A DNA stretch of 64,000 bases from positions 6,189-70,188 of the forward strand of contig CAZSSM010000032.1 in the NCBI GenBank assembly GCA_964609385.1, in the 5' to 3' direction. Positions 19,336 to 28,399 of the stretch are shown here, piece by piece (position 1 is the stretch's first letter; each line of letters starts with the position of its first letter). The DNA comes from CAZSSM01 sp964609385. Lineage in GTDB: Bacteria > Planctomycetota > Planctomycetia > Isosphaerales > Isosphaeraceae. The notes below the pieces were generated by a model. That model had not been told where the DNA came from. It searched no databases and was given only the letters and a program-made list of their open reading frames with translations. The position numbers and the translations under genes were made by a program.

Positions 19336-19530
19336 TCAGCCCGGGTAGTTATCGCCTTCGCCCTCACCAGCGGCCGGCTCTTGCTCTTGGGTTTCGTAAT
19401 CTTCGTAGCTTGAGACGCCGCCTTCGCCGCTGCCGGACTCTTCGGTATCCACTTGATTGGGTTCCGAGCAACCGCTGAAGACGAACAGGATGAGAGACAG
19501 GGCGGCGAGGAGGCGGAGGAACGCGTTCAC
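19336..19530 (-). CDS. Small acidic lipoprotein
   Basis: A 64-residue protein starting at GTG 19530 with GGAG 8 bases upstream. It has a basic start, a hydrophobic core (LLAALSLILFVF) and a lipobox SGC, so the mature lipoprotein would be about 44 residues. That part is very acidic and rich in Gly, Ser and Glu (EESGSGEGGVSSYEDYETQE), with no predicted fold. Such tails are common in small planctomycete surface lipoproteins of unknown role. It is transcribed alone: a strong terminator follows about 80 bases downstream. Confidence 0.75.
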   Translation of the reverse strand: MNAFLRLLAALSLILFVFSGCSEPNQVDTEESGSGEGGVSSYEDYETQEQEPAAGEGEGDNYPG

Positions 19531-20060
19531 GGGTAGACTCCGAGATGCTTGCGAATGTTGGTCGTTTGAAAGGTTGCAACGTGCAAGGGGAGAGGTCGGG
19601 TCGACCTCAGGTCGCCTGCTCTCCTGGGTCGTGTCGCTTGGTCACGACTTGGTCGATGCGGAGCGGGCACGATATGGAGGAGGGTGGCTATGTCCAGTAT
19701 CGAGACTGGCGCGGAGAGCGTCAAGATTTGGATAGTTCGCAGGCTAGATTCGATGAAGGTCGCGAGCTACTCCAGATTGATCACCGAAAGCACGCAGCAC
19801 GTGCGCCGAGCGTTATCGGGTCGGACACGGTCAGCAGCAGAAATCGGGCCAGTCTTCGTCTAAGATCACTGAGCACGCGTCGGCCGAGGCCGAGACGCAG
19901 GCGGCTCGATCGAGCCACTCTCGAATCCGCTGACCCGACGAGGCCGGCATCGCGGCGTTGAAAGTGACCAGCGGTTCGGGATCGCCGATCAACTCTCAGG
20001 GCTGAGCGGATCCGCCCACTCTGACGGGCCGCGCCACGGGAATCGAAGCGAGGAGGTCCC
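19531..20060. other. 530-base gap between divergent genes
   Basis: Between the small lipoprotein gene (-) and the YadG-like ATPase (+). It should hold both promoters; none is clear by eye. The only plausible coding content is a short minus-strand frame at 19831-19950, listed separately. Confidence 0.5.
19831..19950 (-). CDS. Possible small protein, 39 residues, ending in Cys-Cys
   Basis: From ATG 19950 the frame reads MPASSGQRIREWLDRAACV and ends ILDEDWPDFCC. An in-frame TTG at 19992 would give 53 residues. Third-position GC is high as in neighbouring genes, and the sequence has an amphipathic helix plus an acidic, cysteine-rich end, more protein-like than the shadow frames around it. I see no good ribosome site and recognise no family. 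It may be chance. Confidence 0.3.
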   Translation of the reverse strand: MPASSGQRIREWLDRAACVSASADACSVILDEDWPDFCC

Positions 20061-20978
20061 ATGAACGCGATACACATCGAGGGGTTGCGGAAGACCTACG
20101 AGAACGGCTTCGAGGCCCTCAAAGGGATCGATTTGGAGGTCGAGCAGGGGGACTTCTTCGCGCTGTTGGGACCCAATGGCGCGGGCAAGACGACGGCGAT
20201 CGGGATCATGACCTCACTGGTCCGCAAGTCCTCCGGCAAGGTTGTCATCTTTGGCCACGACATCGACCACGAGTTCGAGCAGGCCAAGGCCTGTCTCGGC
20301 GTCGTTCCCCAGGAAATCAATTGCAACCTGTTTGAGACCTGCCGCCAGATCTTGGTGCACCAAGCCGGCTACTATGGCGTGCCACGCCGTGAGGCCAACC
20401 AGCGTTGTGAGCGATATCTCAAGGAGTTGGGCCTCTGGGAGAAGCGGGACACGGTCTCGCGCGCCCTCTCGGGTGGCATGAAGCGACGGCTCATGATCGC
20501 CCGCTCTCTAGTCCATCAGCCCCGTCTCCTGATCCTTGACGAACCGACTGCCGGCGTCGACATCGAGCTGAGACGTACCATGTGGGACTTCCTTCGCGAG
20601 ATTAATCGCGAGGGGACGACCATCATCTTGACCACGCATTACCTGGAAGAGGCCGAGCAGCTCTGCCAGAACCTGGCGATCATCGACCATGGGGAGATCC
20701 AAGAGCGGTCCGATATGCGGAGCTTGCTCCGACGTCTGGCGATGCAGAGCTACATCATCGAGCTGGGGGAGCCTCTTGAGGACGTTCCCGAATCAGACCA
20801 CTTCCGGCCCGTTCTCTCGGATCCTTCGACCTTGGAAGTCTCCCTGAATCGCGAGACTTCGCTCAACGAACTCTTCGGCTGGCTCAACCAGCACGGCCTA
20901 GTCGTCTCCAGTCTAAGGCCCCGCGCAAACCGACTGGAGGAACTCTTCCTCCAACTGGTCTCCAAGAAACCGGCCTGA
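20061..20978 (+). CDS. ABC-2 exporter ATP-binding protein (YadG-like)
   Basis: A 305-residue ATPase with AGGAGG 5 bases before the ATG. Walker A GPNGAGKTT, Q-loop VVPQEINCNLFET, signature ALSGGMKRRLMIARSL, Walker B LLILDEPTAGVD and switch His in TTHYLEEAE. The spacing, the GVVPQEINCNLF and HQAGYYGVPR stretches and the next gene match the E. coli YadG/YadH pair. It powers the permease encoded 143 bases downstream; the substrate of this family is not firmly known. The last 60 residues form the usual small C-terminal domain (EVSLNRETSLNELFGWL). Confidence 0.93.
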   Translation: MNAIHIEGLRKTYENGFEALKGIDLEVEQGDFFALLGPNGAGKTTAIGIMTSLVRKSSGKVVIFGHDIDHEFEQAKACLGVVPQEINCNLFETCRQILVHQAGYYGVPRREANQRCERYLKELGLWEKRDTVSRALSGGMKRRLMIARSLVHQPRLLILDEPTAGVDIELRRTMWDFLREINREGTTIILTTHYLEEAEQLCQNLAIIDHGEIQERSDMRSLLRRLAMQSYIIELGEPLEDVPESDHFRPVLSDPSTLEVSLNRETSLNELFGWLNQHGLVVSSLRPRANRLEELFLQLVSKKPA

Positions 20979-21121
20979 GCTTGAGCCAGGTGAATCCCAT
21001 TCTTCGAAGCCGGCCCCGAACCGATCGGGCGCATGGCGCTGCCGTACACGCTCTCTAATCTGACGGGCCGCCATCTCTGCTCTGCGCAGTCCTCCTTTTC
21101 AACATAACCCCATGCGGAACC

Positions 21122-21901
21122 ATGCTGAGCTATCCCAACCGCGTCGCCTTCATGACGATCGTCCGCAAGGAGGTCGATCGCTTCCTACGGATCTGGGCGC
21201 AGACGTTGCTCCCGCCGGCGATCACCATGTCGCTCTATTTCATCGTCTTCGGGCAGTTGATCGGCCGTCGGATCGGCACGATCGGTGACTATTCCTATAT
21301 GGCTTTCGTCGTGCCCGGCCTGGTCATGATGTCGGTGATCAACAACGCTTACTCAAATGTGAGCAGCTCATTCTTCAGTGCCAAGTTTCAGAAGCACGTC
21401 GAGGAGATCCTGGTGGCGCCGGTGCCAGACTCGCTGGTCATGATCGGTTATGTGGTGGCCGGGGTGATGCGCGGCCTGATGGTCGGTCTGATCGTGACTG
21501 GCATCTCCTTATTCTTCACGAGCCTCCAACTGCACAACATCGCCGTAACCCTCTCGGTGGTCGTCCTGACGGCGATCCTGTTCAGCATCGGCGGATTCGT
21601 CAACGCGATGCTGGCCCGCAAGTTCGACGATATCGCCATTGTGCCGACCTTCGTGCTGGTCCCGATGACTTACTTGGGCGGGGTCTTCTACTCCGTCGAG
21701 ATGATCCCCGACCCTTGGCAATACCTGGCACGGGCCAACCCGATCCTCTACATGGTCGAGGCGTTCCGTCATGGGATGCTTGGACCGGAGGCCGCGTCAA
21801 TCGACCTACCCATCGCTTACTTGATCATTTTGGCTTTCATTGTCATTTTTTATGGGATCGGTCTAGCTTTGATGAAGCGTGGAGTCGGACTGCGGTCTTG
21901 A
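21122..21901 (+). CDS. ABC-2 type exporter permease (YadH-like)
   Basis: A 259-residue permease with six membrane segments. The conserved ABC-2 stretch is present: KFQKHVEEILVAPVP in the coupling region and YLGGVFYSVEMIPDPW followed by ANPILYMVEAFRHGMLG near the end. Length and motifs match E. coli YadH. It acts as a dimer in the inner membrane with the ATPase encoded upstream. The gap of 143 bases between the two genes holds no clear promoter, so they are probably one transcript. Confidence 0.93.
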   Translation: MLSYPNRVAFMTIVRKEVDRFLRIWAQTLLPPAITMSLYFIVFGQLIGRRIGTIGDYSYMAFVVPGLVMMSVINNAYSNVSSSFFSAKFQKHVEEILVAPVPDSLVMIGYVVAGVMRGLMVGLIVTGISLFFTSLQLHNIAVTLSVVVLTAILFSIGGFVNAMLARKFDDIAIVPTFVLVPMTYLGGVFYSVEMIPDPWQYLARANPILYMVEAFRHGMLGPEAASIDLPIAYLIILAFIVIFYGIGLALMKRGVGLRS

Positions 21902-22052
21902 TCATTTTCGAGTCGTCTCATGACGAACGGTTGGTATCGAGGATTGGGGTGTCTCAACCATTGGTTCATGGACTTCAAGCTTCTCTGCATAGGGCATCCA
22001 GACCTTGACCCATCCCGGAATAGCTGAGGGACCATCGGACATCGGCGGTCAA

Positions 22053-22817
22053 TCACTCCGGTTTAGGTCCATCACGTTCGAGAAGCGGTCGCCAACGCCT
22101 CTGGAAGGCGTCGAAGGCCGACACGTACGTCTCCTCCAACGGTACCTCAACGCACCCTCGAGAAGCGAGGAACAACGGCTTTTCGGTGAGACGATCACCG
22201 ACGGCCGCCTGCACGCCGTACGACCGCACGCTCAAGTCGGCCTCGTACGAAGCGAGCGTGAGCGGTCGGTCAGGGCTCGGAGCTTGAACGTTCTCAAGGA
22301 ACTCCCAAATTAAGGCGTGGATCCCGTCCGGATCGCGTGGCCCGGGCGGCAGTAGGTCGAGGATGAGCAGGTGGATCCGCTTCGAGAGCAGGTCGGCCAC
22401 CTTGCGGACGAACGTCTCGATCCCGTTCCTGCTGCGTTTGTTTCCGGGCGAGACGATCTCGATCATCGCGATCAGACAATTGCCGCTCACGTGTCTCACC
22501 ACAACGTTTGTTTGCTTACAGTGATCATACTGCATTTCGGTCTCGCCCCAGATCTCCAACTTCGGCTCGGCCAGCGCGAGGTGCCCTTCTCCCGGGTTGT
22601 GTCGGACGGGCCGCAACGGTTGACTTTCGTCAATGTTGGTCGTGCCTTGGAGTTTTAGGACATCGAGTCCGAACCCACCGGCGAACTGCTCGCCCATTGC
22701 GTCGTAATCCGGCGGGAGGATTCTGGAATTGAGCGCTCGTTGGAGTTCCTCGATCCACGAATGGTGGAAGTGATGGAATAATCCGGCTTCAACACGAGAC
22801 CAATCATGAACCGGCAT
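22053..22817 (-). CDS. DUF4058 family protein
   Basis: A 254-residue protein. The start at 22817 is supported by GGAGAGGAGG upstream and by the conserved family beginning MPVHDWSRVEAGLFHHFHH. Downstream are the typical VVRHVSGNCLIAMIEIVSPGNK and the C-terminal YVSAFDAFQRRWRPLL. DUF4058 proteins are abundant in planctomycetes and cyanobacteria and have no established function; the core with ILVMIEIVSP-like strands has been compared to nuclease folds, which I cannot confirm. Its start overlaps the end of the methyltransferase gene by 14 bases, so the two are coupled. Confidence 0.85.
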   Translation of the reverse strand: MPVHDWSRVEAGLFHHFHHSWIEELQRALNSRILPPDYDAMGEQFAGGFGLDVLKLQGTTNIDESQPLRPVRHNPGEGHLALAEPKLEIWGETEMQYDHCKQTNVVVRHVSGNCLIAMIEIVSPGNKRSRNGIETFVRKVADLLSKRIHLLILDLLPPGPRDPDGIHALIWEFLENVQAPSPDRPLTLASYEADLSVRSYGVQAAVGDRLTEKPLFLASRGCVEVPLEETYVSAFDAFQRRWRPLLERDGPKPE

Positions 22818-23472
22818 CGGCCTCCTCTCCAACGTTGACCGGAGGGCCATGACTTTCGGCGAGTATCAGGTAGAGGGGATCGCCACCGAGCCGGTGCGGA
22901 CTCCGGTCCTGGACGAGACAGTGGTCCCAGTTGCCCGCCTCGTGCAGGAAGTGCTCAATGAGCTTGCAACGCCCGTGCTCAGAGGCCTCCAGCCAGGCTT
23001 TGATCGCCTTGGTCGGGAAACAACGGTTGGAGAACGTGATGATCAGCGGGCCGCCCGGCCTGACGACGCGACCGAGGTCGCGGAGTACCTCGACCGGGCG
23101 GATCAAATAATCCAAGGAAACGCAGTTGACGACCGCGCCGAACTGGCCGTCGTCGAACGGCAGGATCGGCTGTTCGTTGAGGTCGTGGACCACGAAGTCG
23201 TCGAGTCGAGTGTTTGCGGACAGCTCTTCTCGGTTGAGGCCCAAGCCAACAACCCGGGGATATGTCTGCTCCGGAGGTAGGTGGCTAACCCAACTGCTCA
23301 TCAGGTCGAGCACTGCGACATCGGCGGGTAGGAACTCCCGATAGATCTGGGTGACGGTCGCCACGGCATCCTCATCGATGTGCTGGACAAACCGGGGCAG
23401 GCGATAGAACAACGAGTCGGGCGCCTCATCGATCCGATGGAACGCGTCGGCGGGCAGTGGCTTGGTCATCAT
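22804..23472 (-). CDS. Class I SAM-dependent methyltransferase-like protein
   Basis: A 222-residue protein. The Rossmann-like order is readable: VAVLDLMSSWVSHLP (motif I region, with the glycine-rich loop replaced), VVGLGLNREEL (motif II), VHDLNEQPILPFDDGQFGAVV (motif III/IV), then LRDLGRVVRPGGPLIITFSNR, the usual late strand. The altered glycine loop makes catalytic activity uncertain, though this variant recurs in a group of small methyltransferases. N-terminus: FYRLPRFVQHIDEDAV. Substrate unknown. It is co-transcribed with the DUF4058 gene downstream (14-base overlap). Either of two adjacent ATG codons (23472 or 23469) could be the start. Confidence 0.8.
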   Translation of the reverse strand: MMTKPLPADAFHRIDEAPDSLFYRLPRFVQHIDEDAVATVTQIYREFLPADVAVLDLMSSWVSHLPPEQTYPRVVGLGLNREELSANTRLDDFVVHDLNEQPILPFDDGQFGAVVNCVSLDYLIRPVEVLRDLGRVVRPGGPLIITFSNRCFPTKAIKAWLEASEHGRCKLIEHFLHEAGNWDHCLVQDRSPHRLGGDPLYLILAESHGPPVNVGEEADAGS

Positions 23473-23963
23473 TGTGCAATAGGGACCCGGCCCATTGGGT
23501 CCGGACCACCCCTCCCAAAATCGGATCGGAACGACCGATCACGTGCCAACAAGATCGTTCGTTGTCTCGTGTACCGGAAACGCACCCTCATCCTGGGATT
23601 CGACGTCGCTCCGTTCAATAGATCTCTGCCCGATCCGCAAGCCCGGTGATCTGCTGGAACAATCTGTGCGGTTTGCGGACGACGGAAGGCGCCGATGTCT
23701 CTTTAGTGAACGAAAGGATGCGATCGCGAATCCAGGTAATGGGTGCATGTAGGCCCCCTTGCATCCCCGTATCTGTGTCGTCAGTCATTCAGTTCAAGAT
23801 GGAGATTTTGCACGTAAGTTCCATCGGGTAGATAAATTCTAATCAGAAAATGGTTTCGTTTTCGTTAAAGCCACAATGTTCGATTTCTCAACCTGGTTAC
23901 CTGTTACGCAACTCAAGATCAGAGCGGTTCTCCTCTATTTCAGTTTCTTGCGGGGACGAGACG
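23473..23963. other. 491-base gap, locally AT-rich
   Basis: Lies between the end of the ABC-exporter operon and the methyltransferase gene, both on the minus strand. Bases 23780-23940 are distinctly AT-rich compared with the rest of the window and probably hold the methyltransferase promoter; the best -10-like box is TAGAAT on the minus strand, without a matching -35. No coding frame or hairpin terminator was found. Confidence 0.5.
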
Positions 23964-24863
23964 TCAGCGACCGCTGGGAGTCTTGAGGCGGAACTCGCGG
24001 AGTCCGAAGGTGATGCAGCCGGCGACGATCAGGATCAGGCTAGCGCCGATCAGGATGGCGAGACTGGTTGTCAAATCGGGTGCTGTCTCGGGGTCGATCG
24101 ACCAGTTTTCATCGATCTGACCGGTCCAAGTTTGCCAGACCACACGCGCGTGATAGCGAAGGGTGATCTGTCGGAGCAGGAAGTCGAAACCTGAGAGCGC
24201 CCATTCGACGGCCACCAAGTAGAGGATCCCCAAGCCCAGCGGGCTCCGGAAGATCAGGCCGACCAAGGCGAACAGGGCCAGGTAACCCAAGGTCAGGAGG
24301 GCGACCATCGCCATCGTCGGCACGATCGGCCAGAGCTGATCGACCTGCTCGGGATCGACCCCTAAGTTGACCTTAACCACCAGCGCGAGCAGGGCGATCG
24401 CCGAGCAGGACAATGTGACGGCCAGGCAGTAGCTGCCCAGGAACTTGGACAGATAGATCGACCACCTCGGGAGCGGCCGGACCATCAGGTAGGTGAGCGT
24501 CTGGTCTTCGATCTCGTCCCAGATCATCCCGGCAGCCAGATAGATGGCCAAGATCGGCGCGATCCAGTCGGCGATCATGGAGAGGCCGAGCGAGCGTCCC
24601 AGGCCGTCGATCTGTAACGGGTCGTCGAAGTCGCCGGTCAACCGAAGCAGGAGCGCCAAAGCCGCAGGTAAGGCCATCAAGAGGACCAGTCGGGTCAGCT
24701 TGCGGAACCGGAACGACTGACCGAGGGCCAGGCCGATCAGGACCATCAGCGAGCCCAGGCCCAACCCGGCTCGACGGGCGGGCGTTCGGGCGTTCGTGGT
24801 CGAGGGGTCGGCAGCGTTGGGCGCGGAGGGGGGCGGCGTGATGCTCATCGGAGGCCCGGTCAC
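23964..24863 (-). CDS. ABC-2 type exporter permease (second transporter)
   Basis: A 299-residue permease with a 30-residue polar start and six membrane segments. The segment AAGMIWDEIEDQTLTYLMVRPLPRWSI around 115-140 is the typical ABC-2 coupling region of the NosY/CcmB-like group, and the C-terminus ends with a hydrophobic helix and GLREFRLKTPSGR. Its start overlaps the stop of the ATPase gene upstream by 4 bases (24860-24863). It is the last gene of a four-gene operon that encodes two ATPases and two permeases. Confidence 0.88.
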   Translation of the reverse strand: MTGPPMSITPPPSAPNAADPSTTNARTPARRAGLGLGSLMVLIGLALGQSFRFRKLTRLVLLMALPAALALLLRLTGDFDDPLQIDGLGRSLGLSMIADWIAPILAIYLAAGMIWDEIEDQTLTYLMVRPLPRWSIYLSKFLGSYCLAVTLSCSAIALLALVVKVNLGVDPEQVDQLWPIVPTMAMVALLTLGYLALFALVGLIFRSPLGLGILYLVAVEWALSGFDFLLRQITLRYHARVVWQTWTGQIDENWSIDPETAPDLTTSLAILIGASLILIVAGCITFGLREFRLKTPSGR

Positions 24864-25894
24864 CCTTCGATCAGGTAGTGGAAAACCGCCTCGAGGCTGG
24901 CGTCCTGGGAGGTGACCTCGTCGATCGGCAGGCCATGGTCCAGGACGATCTCGGGCAGGCGTTCGTAGAAGGCGTCGGGTCGATCGGTCTCGACCTCAAC
25001 GACCGGCTCGGCCTCATCGCGCGGGACGCGAACGCCGAGAACGTCCTCGAAGCCGACCAGCAAGGCGGCCAAGGCGCGGGGCTGGTCGGTCCGGAGTTGG
25101 ATCCGGTGGGGGTGTTTATCGATGAGGTCGCGGATCTGCTGGACCCGGCCCACGGCGACCAAGCGTCCTCGGTTGATCAGCAGGACTTGCTGGGTGATCT
25201 GCTCGACCTCATGAAGCACGTGGCTGGAGACGATGACGGTCCGACCTTCCTCGCCGAGAGTGCGGACCAGGTCGATCATCTCGCGACGGCCGATCGGATC
25301 GGTCCCGGTCAATGGTTCGTCCAGGAGCAGGACGTGCGGATCGTGGACCAGGGCTTGGGCCACTTTGGTCCGCTGACGCATCCCTTTGGAGTAGCCGCGG
25401 ATCGGCCGATCGCAGTTGGCTGTCATGCCGACGCGTTCGATCACCGAGGCAGCCGCCTCGCGCGCCTCGGAGGTCGACAGACCGCTCAGCCGAGCGCAGT
25501 TGATGACGAACTCGCGGCCGGTCATCCACTCGTAGAAGGCGTCCTGCTCGGGGCAGAGGCCCAAGTCCAGGAAGCTCCACGCGTTGTTCCAGATCGGCCG
25601 ACCGTTCAGGCTGACCCGCCCCTGGCTCGGACGCAACTGGCCGCTGGCCAAACCCAAGAACGTCGACTTGCCCGCGCCGTTGGGACCGAGCAGGCCCGTG
25701 ACGCCTGGACCAATGGCGATTGAGACTTTGTTCAGGCCGATCACATTGCCGTACCACTTCGAGACGTTCTCGAAGACCAAGGGCAAGGTAGCGGTCGGTT
25801 TGTCGATCGATCCCCGACCGTCCATCGGTCTCGGAGCGGGATCATTCAAGGAGGGGATGGTGCCCGGTGTCGGTTTGTCGTTGGTGATGGTCAT
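24860..25894 (-). CDS. ABC-2 exporter ATP-binding protein (second transporter)
   Basis: A 344-residue ATPase with a disordered start of about 35 residues, then Walker A GPNGAGKSTF, signature GYSKGMRQRTKVAQAL, Walker B LLLDEPLTGTD and switch His in SSHVLHEVE. The C-terminal 110 residues form the variable domain of NosF/Gld-type exporters and end SQDASLEAVFHYL. The start overlaps the upstream permease stop (ATGA, 25891-25894) and its stop overlaps the next permease start, so all four genes are translationally coupled. Substrate unknown. Confidence 0.9.
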   Translation of the reverse strand: MTITNDKPTPGTIPSLNDPAPRPMDGRGSIDKPTATLPLVFENVSKWYGNVIGLNKVSIAIGPGVTGLLGPNGAGKSTFLGLASGQLRPSQGRVSLNGRPIWNNAWSFLDLGLCPEQDAFYEWMTGREFVINCARLSGLSTSEAREAAASVIERVGMTANCDRPIRGYSKGMRQRTKVAQALVHDPHVLLLDEPLTGTDPIGRREMIDLVRTLGEEGRTVIVSSHVLHEVEQITQQVLLINRGRLVAVGRVQQIRDLIDKHPHRIQLRTDQPRALAALLVGFEDVLGVRVPRDEAEPVVEVETDRPDAFYERLPEIVLDHGLPIDEVTSQDASLEAVFHYLIEG

Positions 25895-27081
25895 TTCAGG
25901 CGATCCAGCGATTTGACCCGGGCGCTCAAGATTAGGACGGAACCCAAGAGGACCCCACCCAGCACGATTGCCGAATAGGAGGGATCCACAACGTTTTCTC
26001 TCCAGAACCAGTTGTTCTCTTCGTCTTCCTCTTCGCCTTCATCGTCGGGATCATCCGTCGACTCGTTCGGACCATCGTCTTGGCCACGATCTCGGGGCGG
26101 TCCGAAAAAGGGTCCCCGACGACGGCTGCGCCCGGACATCCCCTCGGGTCGCGATCCGGGGGGTGGGCCACCACCGAAGAGGAAGCCGGTCGGTTGGTTC
26201 CGTGAGGACACGTCACTGATGACCTGCTGACCGTCCTCAATCGCCCCTTCGCTGTCGATCAGCGTGAGCCGGAGATGCGAGAGGTTGCCGGTCAGCGAGA
26301 TCAACGGAGCGTAGGCGACGTTTTGATTCGAGAGGATGTTCGAGCTGGCCGATCCGACGAACCAGAGGACCAGCCAGAGCACGCCCACGACCCGGACGTT
26401 CCGATTCAGGGACGATAGGGCCAGCATCGTTAGGCCCAGGACCAAGACGACGATCAGGCTGTAGAGCAGGCTGGCTCCGAACAGGGACGCCGTCTGCGCG
26501 ATCACTTCCACATCGAAGCTCAGCAGGACCCCCAACACGTAGGCGGTCACTAGCGGCACGACCATCACCCCCCCGACGAACAGGCCGATTGCGGCGAATT
26601 TGCCCAGGAAGTAGGAGGGTCGGCTCAACGGTCTCGACAGGTAGAGCGGGATGGCGTTGAACCGAAGGTCCTTGCTCACTTGGTTCGACCCGACAACGAG
26701 CACAATGAACATCGCCAAGAACGTCTGGAGCCAGAAGAAGATCCCGAAGATCACGGTCCAGAACGGGAGTCGCACCTCGCTGAACGAGCCTTGGAGGTCC
26801 CGGACGATCGGTATGAAAAGGATGACGAACGACTGGATCAGGCCGACCTGTTGTTCGAGCAAAGCGAAGAGGACCAGGATGACGATCAGGAGGATCGCTG
26901 GAATCATTGAGAGCAGCAACAAGAAGACCAGCCAACGGTTACGGAGCTGCGCACGGATCGATTGGTCAGCGATGACGGCCCAGCGGGTGGCGAACCCGGA
27001 GGTCCGACCCCGCCAGTGCTGGTACCCCTGATCGAAGAGAATCTCGGTAGGCGCATGGCCCTGGGGATCAGACGGCGACAT
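25891..27081 (-). CDS. ABC-2 type exporter permease (first transporter)
   Basis: A 396-residue permease starting at ATG 27081 (MSPSDPQGHAPTEILFDQGYQHWRG), with GAGGAG just upstream; the start lies inside the end of the ATPase gene (14-base overlap). Six membrane segments, the first at about 45-75. The last loop, about 290-360, is unusually long and of low complexity: first Gly/Pro/Arg-rich, then a strongly acidic run (DDEGEEEDEENNWFW) before the final helix. This loop should lie outside the cytoplasm. It may bind metal or positively charged ligands, but that is a guess. Confidence 0.85.
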   Translation of the reverse strand: MSPSDPQGHAPTEILFDQGYQHWRGRTSGFATRWAVIADQSIRAQLRNRWLVFLLLLSMIPAILLIVILVLFALLEQQVGLIQSFVILFIPIVRDLQGSFSEVRLPFWTVIFGIFFWLQTFLAMFIVLVVGSNQVSKDLRFNAIPLYLSRPLSRPSYFLGKFAAIGLFVGGVMVVPLVTAYVLGVLLSFDVEVIAQTASLFGASLLYSLIVVLVLGLTMLALSSLNRNVRVVGVLWLVLWFVGSASSNILSNQNVAYAPLISLTGNLSHLRLTLIDSEGAIEDGQQVISDVSSRNQPTGFLFGGGPPPGSRPEGMSGRSRRRGPFFGPPRDRGQDDGPNESTDDPDDEGEEEDEENNWFWRENVVDPSYSAIVLGGVLLGSVLILSARVKSLDRLK

Positions 27082-28057
27082 GGGACTCCTCGGATCGTGG
27101 GCCGACGGCGTCGGGTTCGGTCGGGATCCCATTGGTCGGGTCGTCGGCCTCGGACTGGAGGGCGCGGAGGAAAATCTCCTCGAGGTTGCTCTCCAACGGC
27201 CGTAGGGATCGGATCTGGATTCCGCTCTGTCGGGCGACTTCCCAGAGGGTCCGCGCGTTGCGATCACCATCGAGGGTCACGAGGATCCGGTCCAGGTGCG
27301 ACTGGATGGTTAGGCCGATGGCCTGGAGGGCTGCTTCGAACCGTTCGTTCTCGGCCTTGACCCGGACCTCGAAGATGTGCTCCTCGGGGCGCTTGAGATC
27401 CTCCAGACGGCCCTGAGCCATCACGCGGCCTTGGCAGAGCACGATGATCGTGTCACAGACCTGCTCGACGTCGCCGAGCAGGTGGCTCGAGAGGAGCAGG
27501 CTCATTCCGGTCCGCTCGTGAGCGAGGTCGCGGGCCAGCTTGACCATCTCGACACGGCTCTTGGGGTCAAGGCCATTGGTCGGCTCGTCGAGGATCAGGA
27601 GCTTCGGGTCATGCACCAGCGCGGCGGCCAGCTTGAGCTTCTGCTTCATACCGGTGGAGTAGCCTTCGACGGGCCGATAGCGCTCCTCGCCCATCCGGAC
27701 GTAGTTGAGGACCTCGTGGGCGCGCTGCATGGCGTCGCTTCGTGGCATCCCGCTGAGCTTGCCGGCGTAGGCAACGAACTCGACGCCGTCCAGGCCCGGA
27801 AAGAGGCATTCGTCCTCGGGCATGAACCCGACAGCCTGGCGGATGGCCAGTCGCTGGCTTCGGATGTCCAGTCCAAGCACCGAGCCGCCGCCCGAATCGA
27901 TCCGGATTAAGCCCAGAAGCGTCCGGATCATCGTGGTCTTGCCTGCCCCATTGGGGCCGAGCAGCCCGATGGCCCCTTCGGGCACCTCCAGGCTGAGGTT
28001 GTCTAGGGCGGTGACGTGACCGTACGTCTTGGTCACCTCTCGGAGTTCAAAGAGCAT
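27068..28057 (-). CDS. ABC-2 exporter ATP-binding protein (first transporter)
   Basis: A 329-residue ATPase: Walker A GPNGAGKTT, Q-loop FMPEDECLFPGL, signature GYSTGMKQKLKLAAAL, Walker B LLILDEPTNGLD, switch His in SSHLLGDVE. The C-terminal domain (from about 215) ends with the usual LRPLESNLEEIFLRAL. First gene of the four-gene operon; 5'-most on the minus strand with GGGGA upstream of the ATG. Together with the overlapping permease it makes one complete exporter; substrate unknown. Confidence 0.9.
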   Translation of the reverse strand: MLFELREVTKTYGHVTALDNLSLEVPEGAIGLLGPNGAGKTTMIRTLLGLIRIDSGGGSVLGLDIRSQRLAIRQAVGFMPEDECLFPGLDGVEFVAYAGKLSGMPRSDAMQRAHEVLNYVRMGEERYRPVEGYSTGMKQKLKLAAALVHDPKLLILDEPTNGLDPKSRVEMVKLARDLAHERTGMSLLLSSHLLGDVEQVCDTIIVLCQGRVMAQGRLEDLKRPEEHIFEVRVKAENERFEAALQAIGLTIQSHLDRILVTLDGDRNARTLWEVARQSGIQIRSLRPLESNLEEIFLRALQSEADDPTNGIPTEPDAVGPRSEESHVAV

Positions 28058-28399
28058 CGAGCATCCCCGGAGTCGAGCAGGTCGTCGTCAGCGGCCCCGC
28101 TGTTTGGCGGTACATGTCAAGGTAGGCCGCGTTGAGCGGGCGAGTCGTCGGGTCAAACAGGTGTGATTGTGCCGGTGCAGGCCGACTCCCGCAACCGAAC
28201 GTCGGTTCGAGGCCCTGAGGGGGCTTGTGTTCGCCGCATCAGCGCCGACAATGAACCGGCCGACGTCCCAAACTCGGGCCCCGCGGGGAGATCCAACGTG
28301 CGACACGACTCTTACCCTCCTATTCGTTGGGAAGATTCGATTCTTGGTCCCGATGCCCCGCGATCGGCACCTCGAGACTGCCGAGGCGGGGTGGCTCCG

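Noticed and set aside
19545..19961. 138-codon plus-strand frame in the gap before yadG
   Set aside because: Arg/Ser-rich, no ribosome site, no hydrophobic or domain pattern.
24878..25723. 281-codon plus-strand frame opposite an ABC ATPase
   Set aside because: The opposite frame has all ABC motifs.
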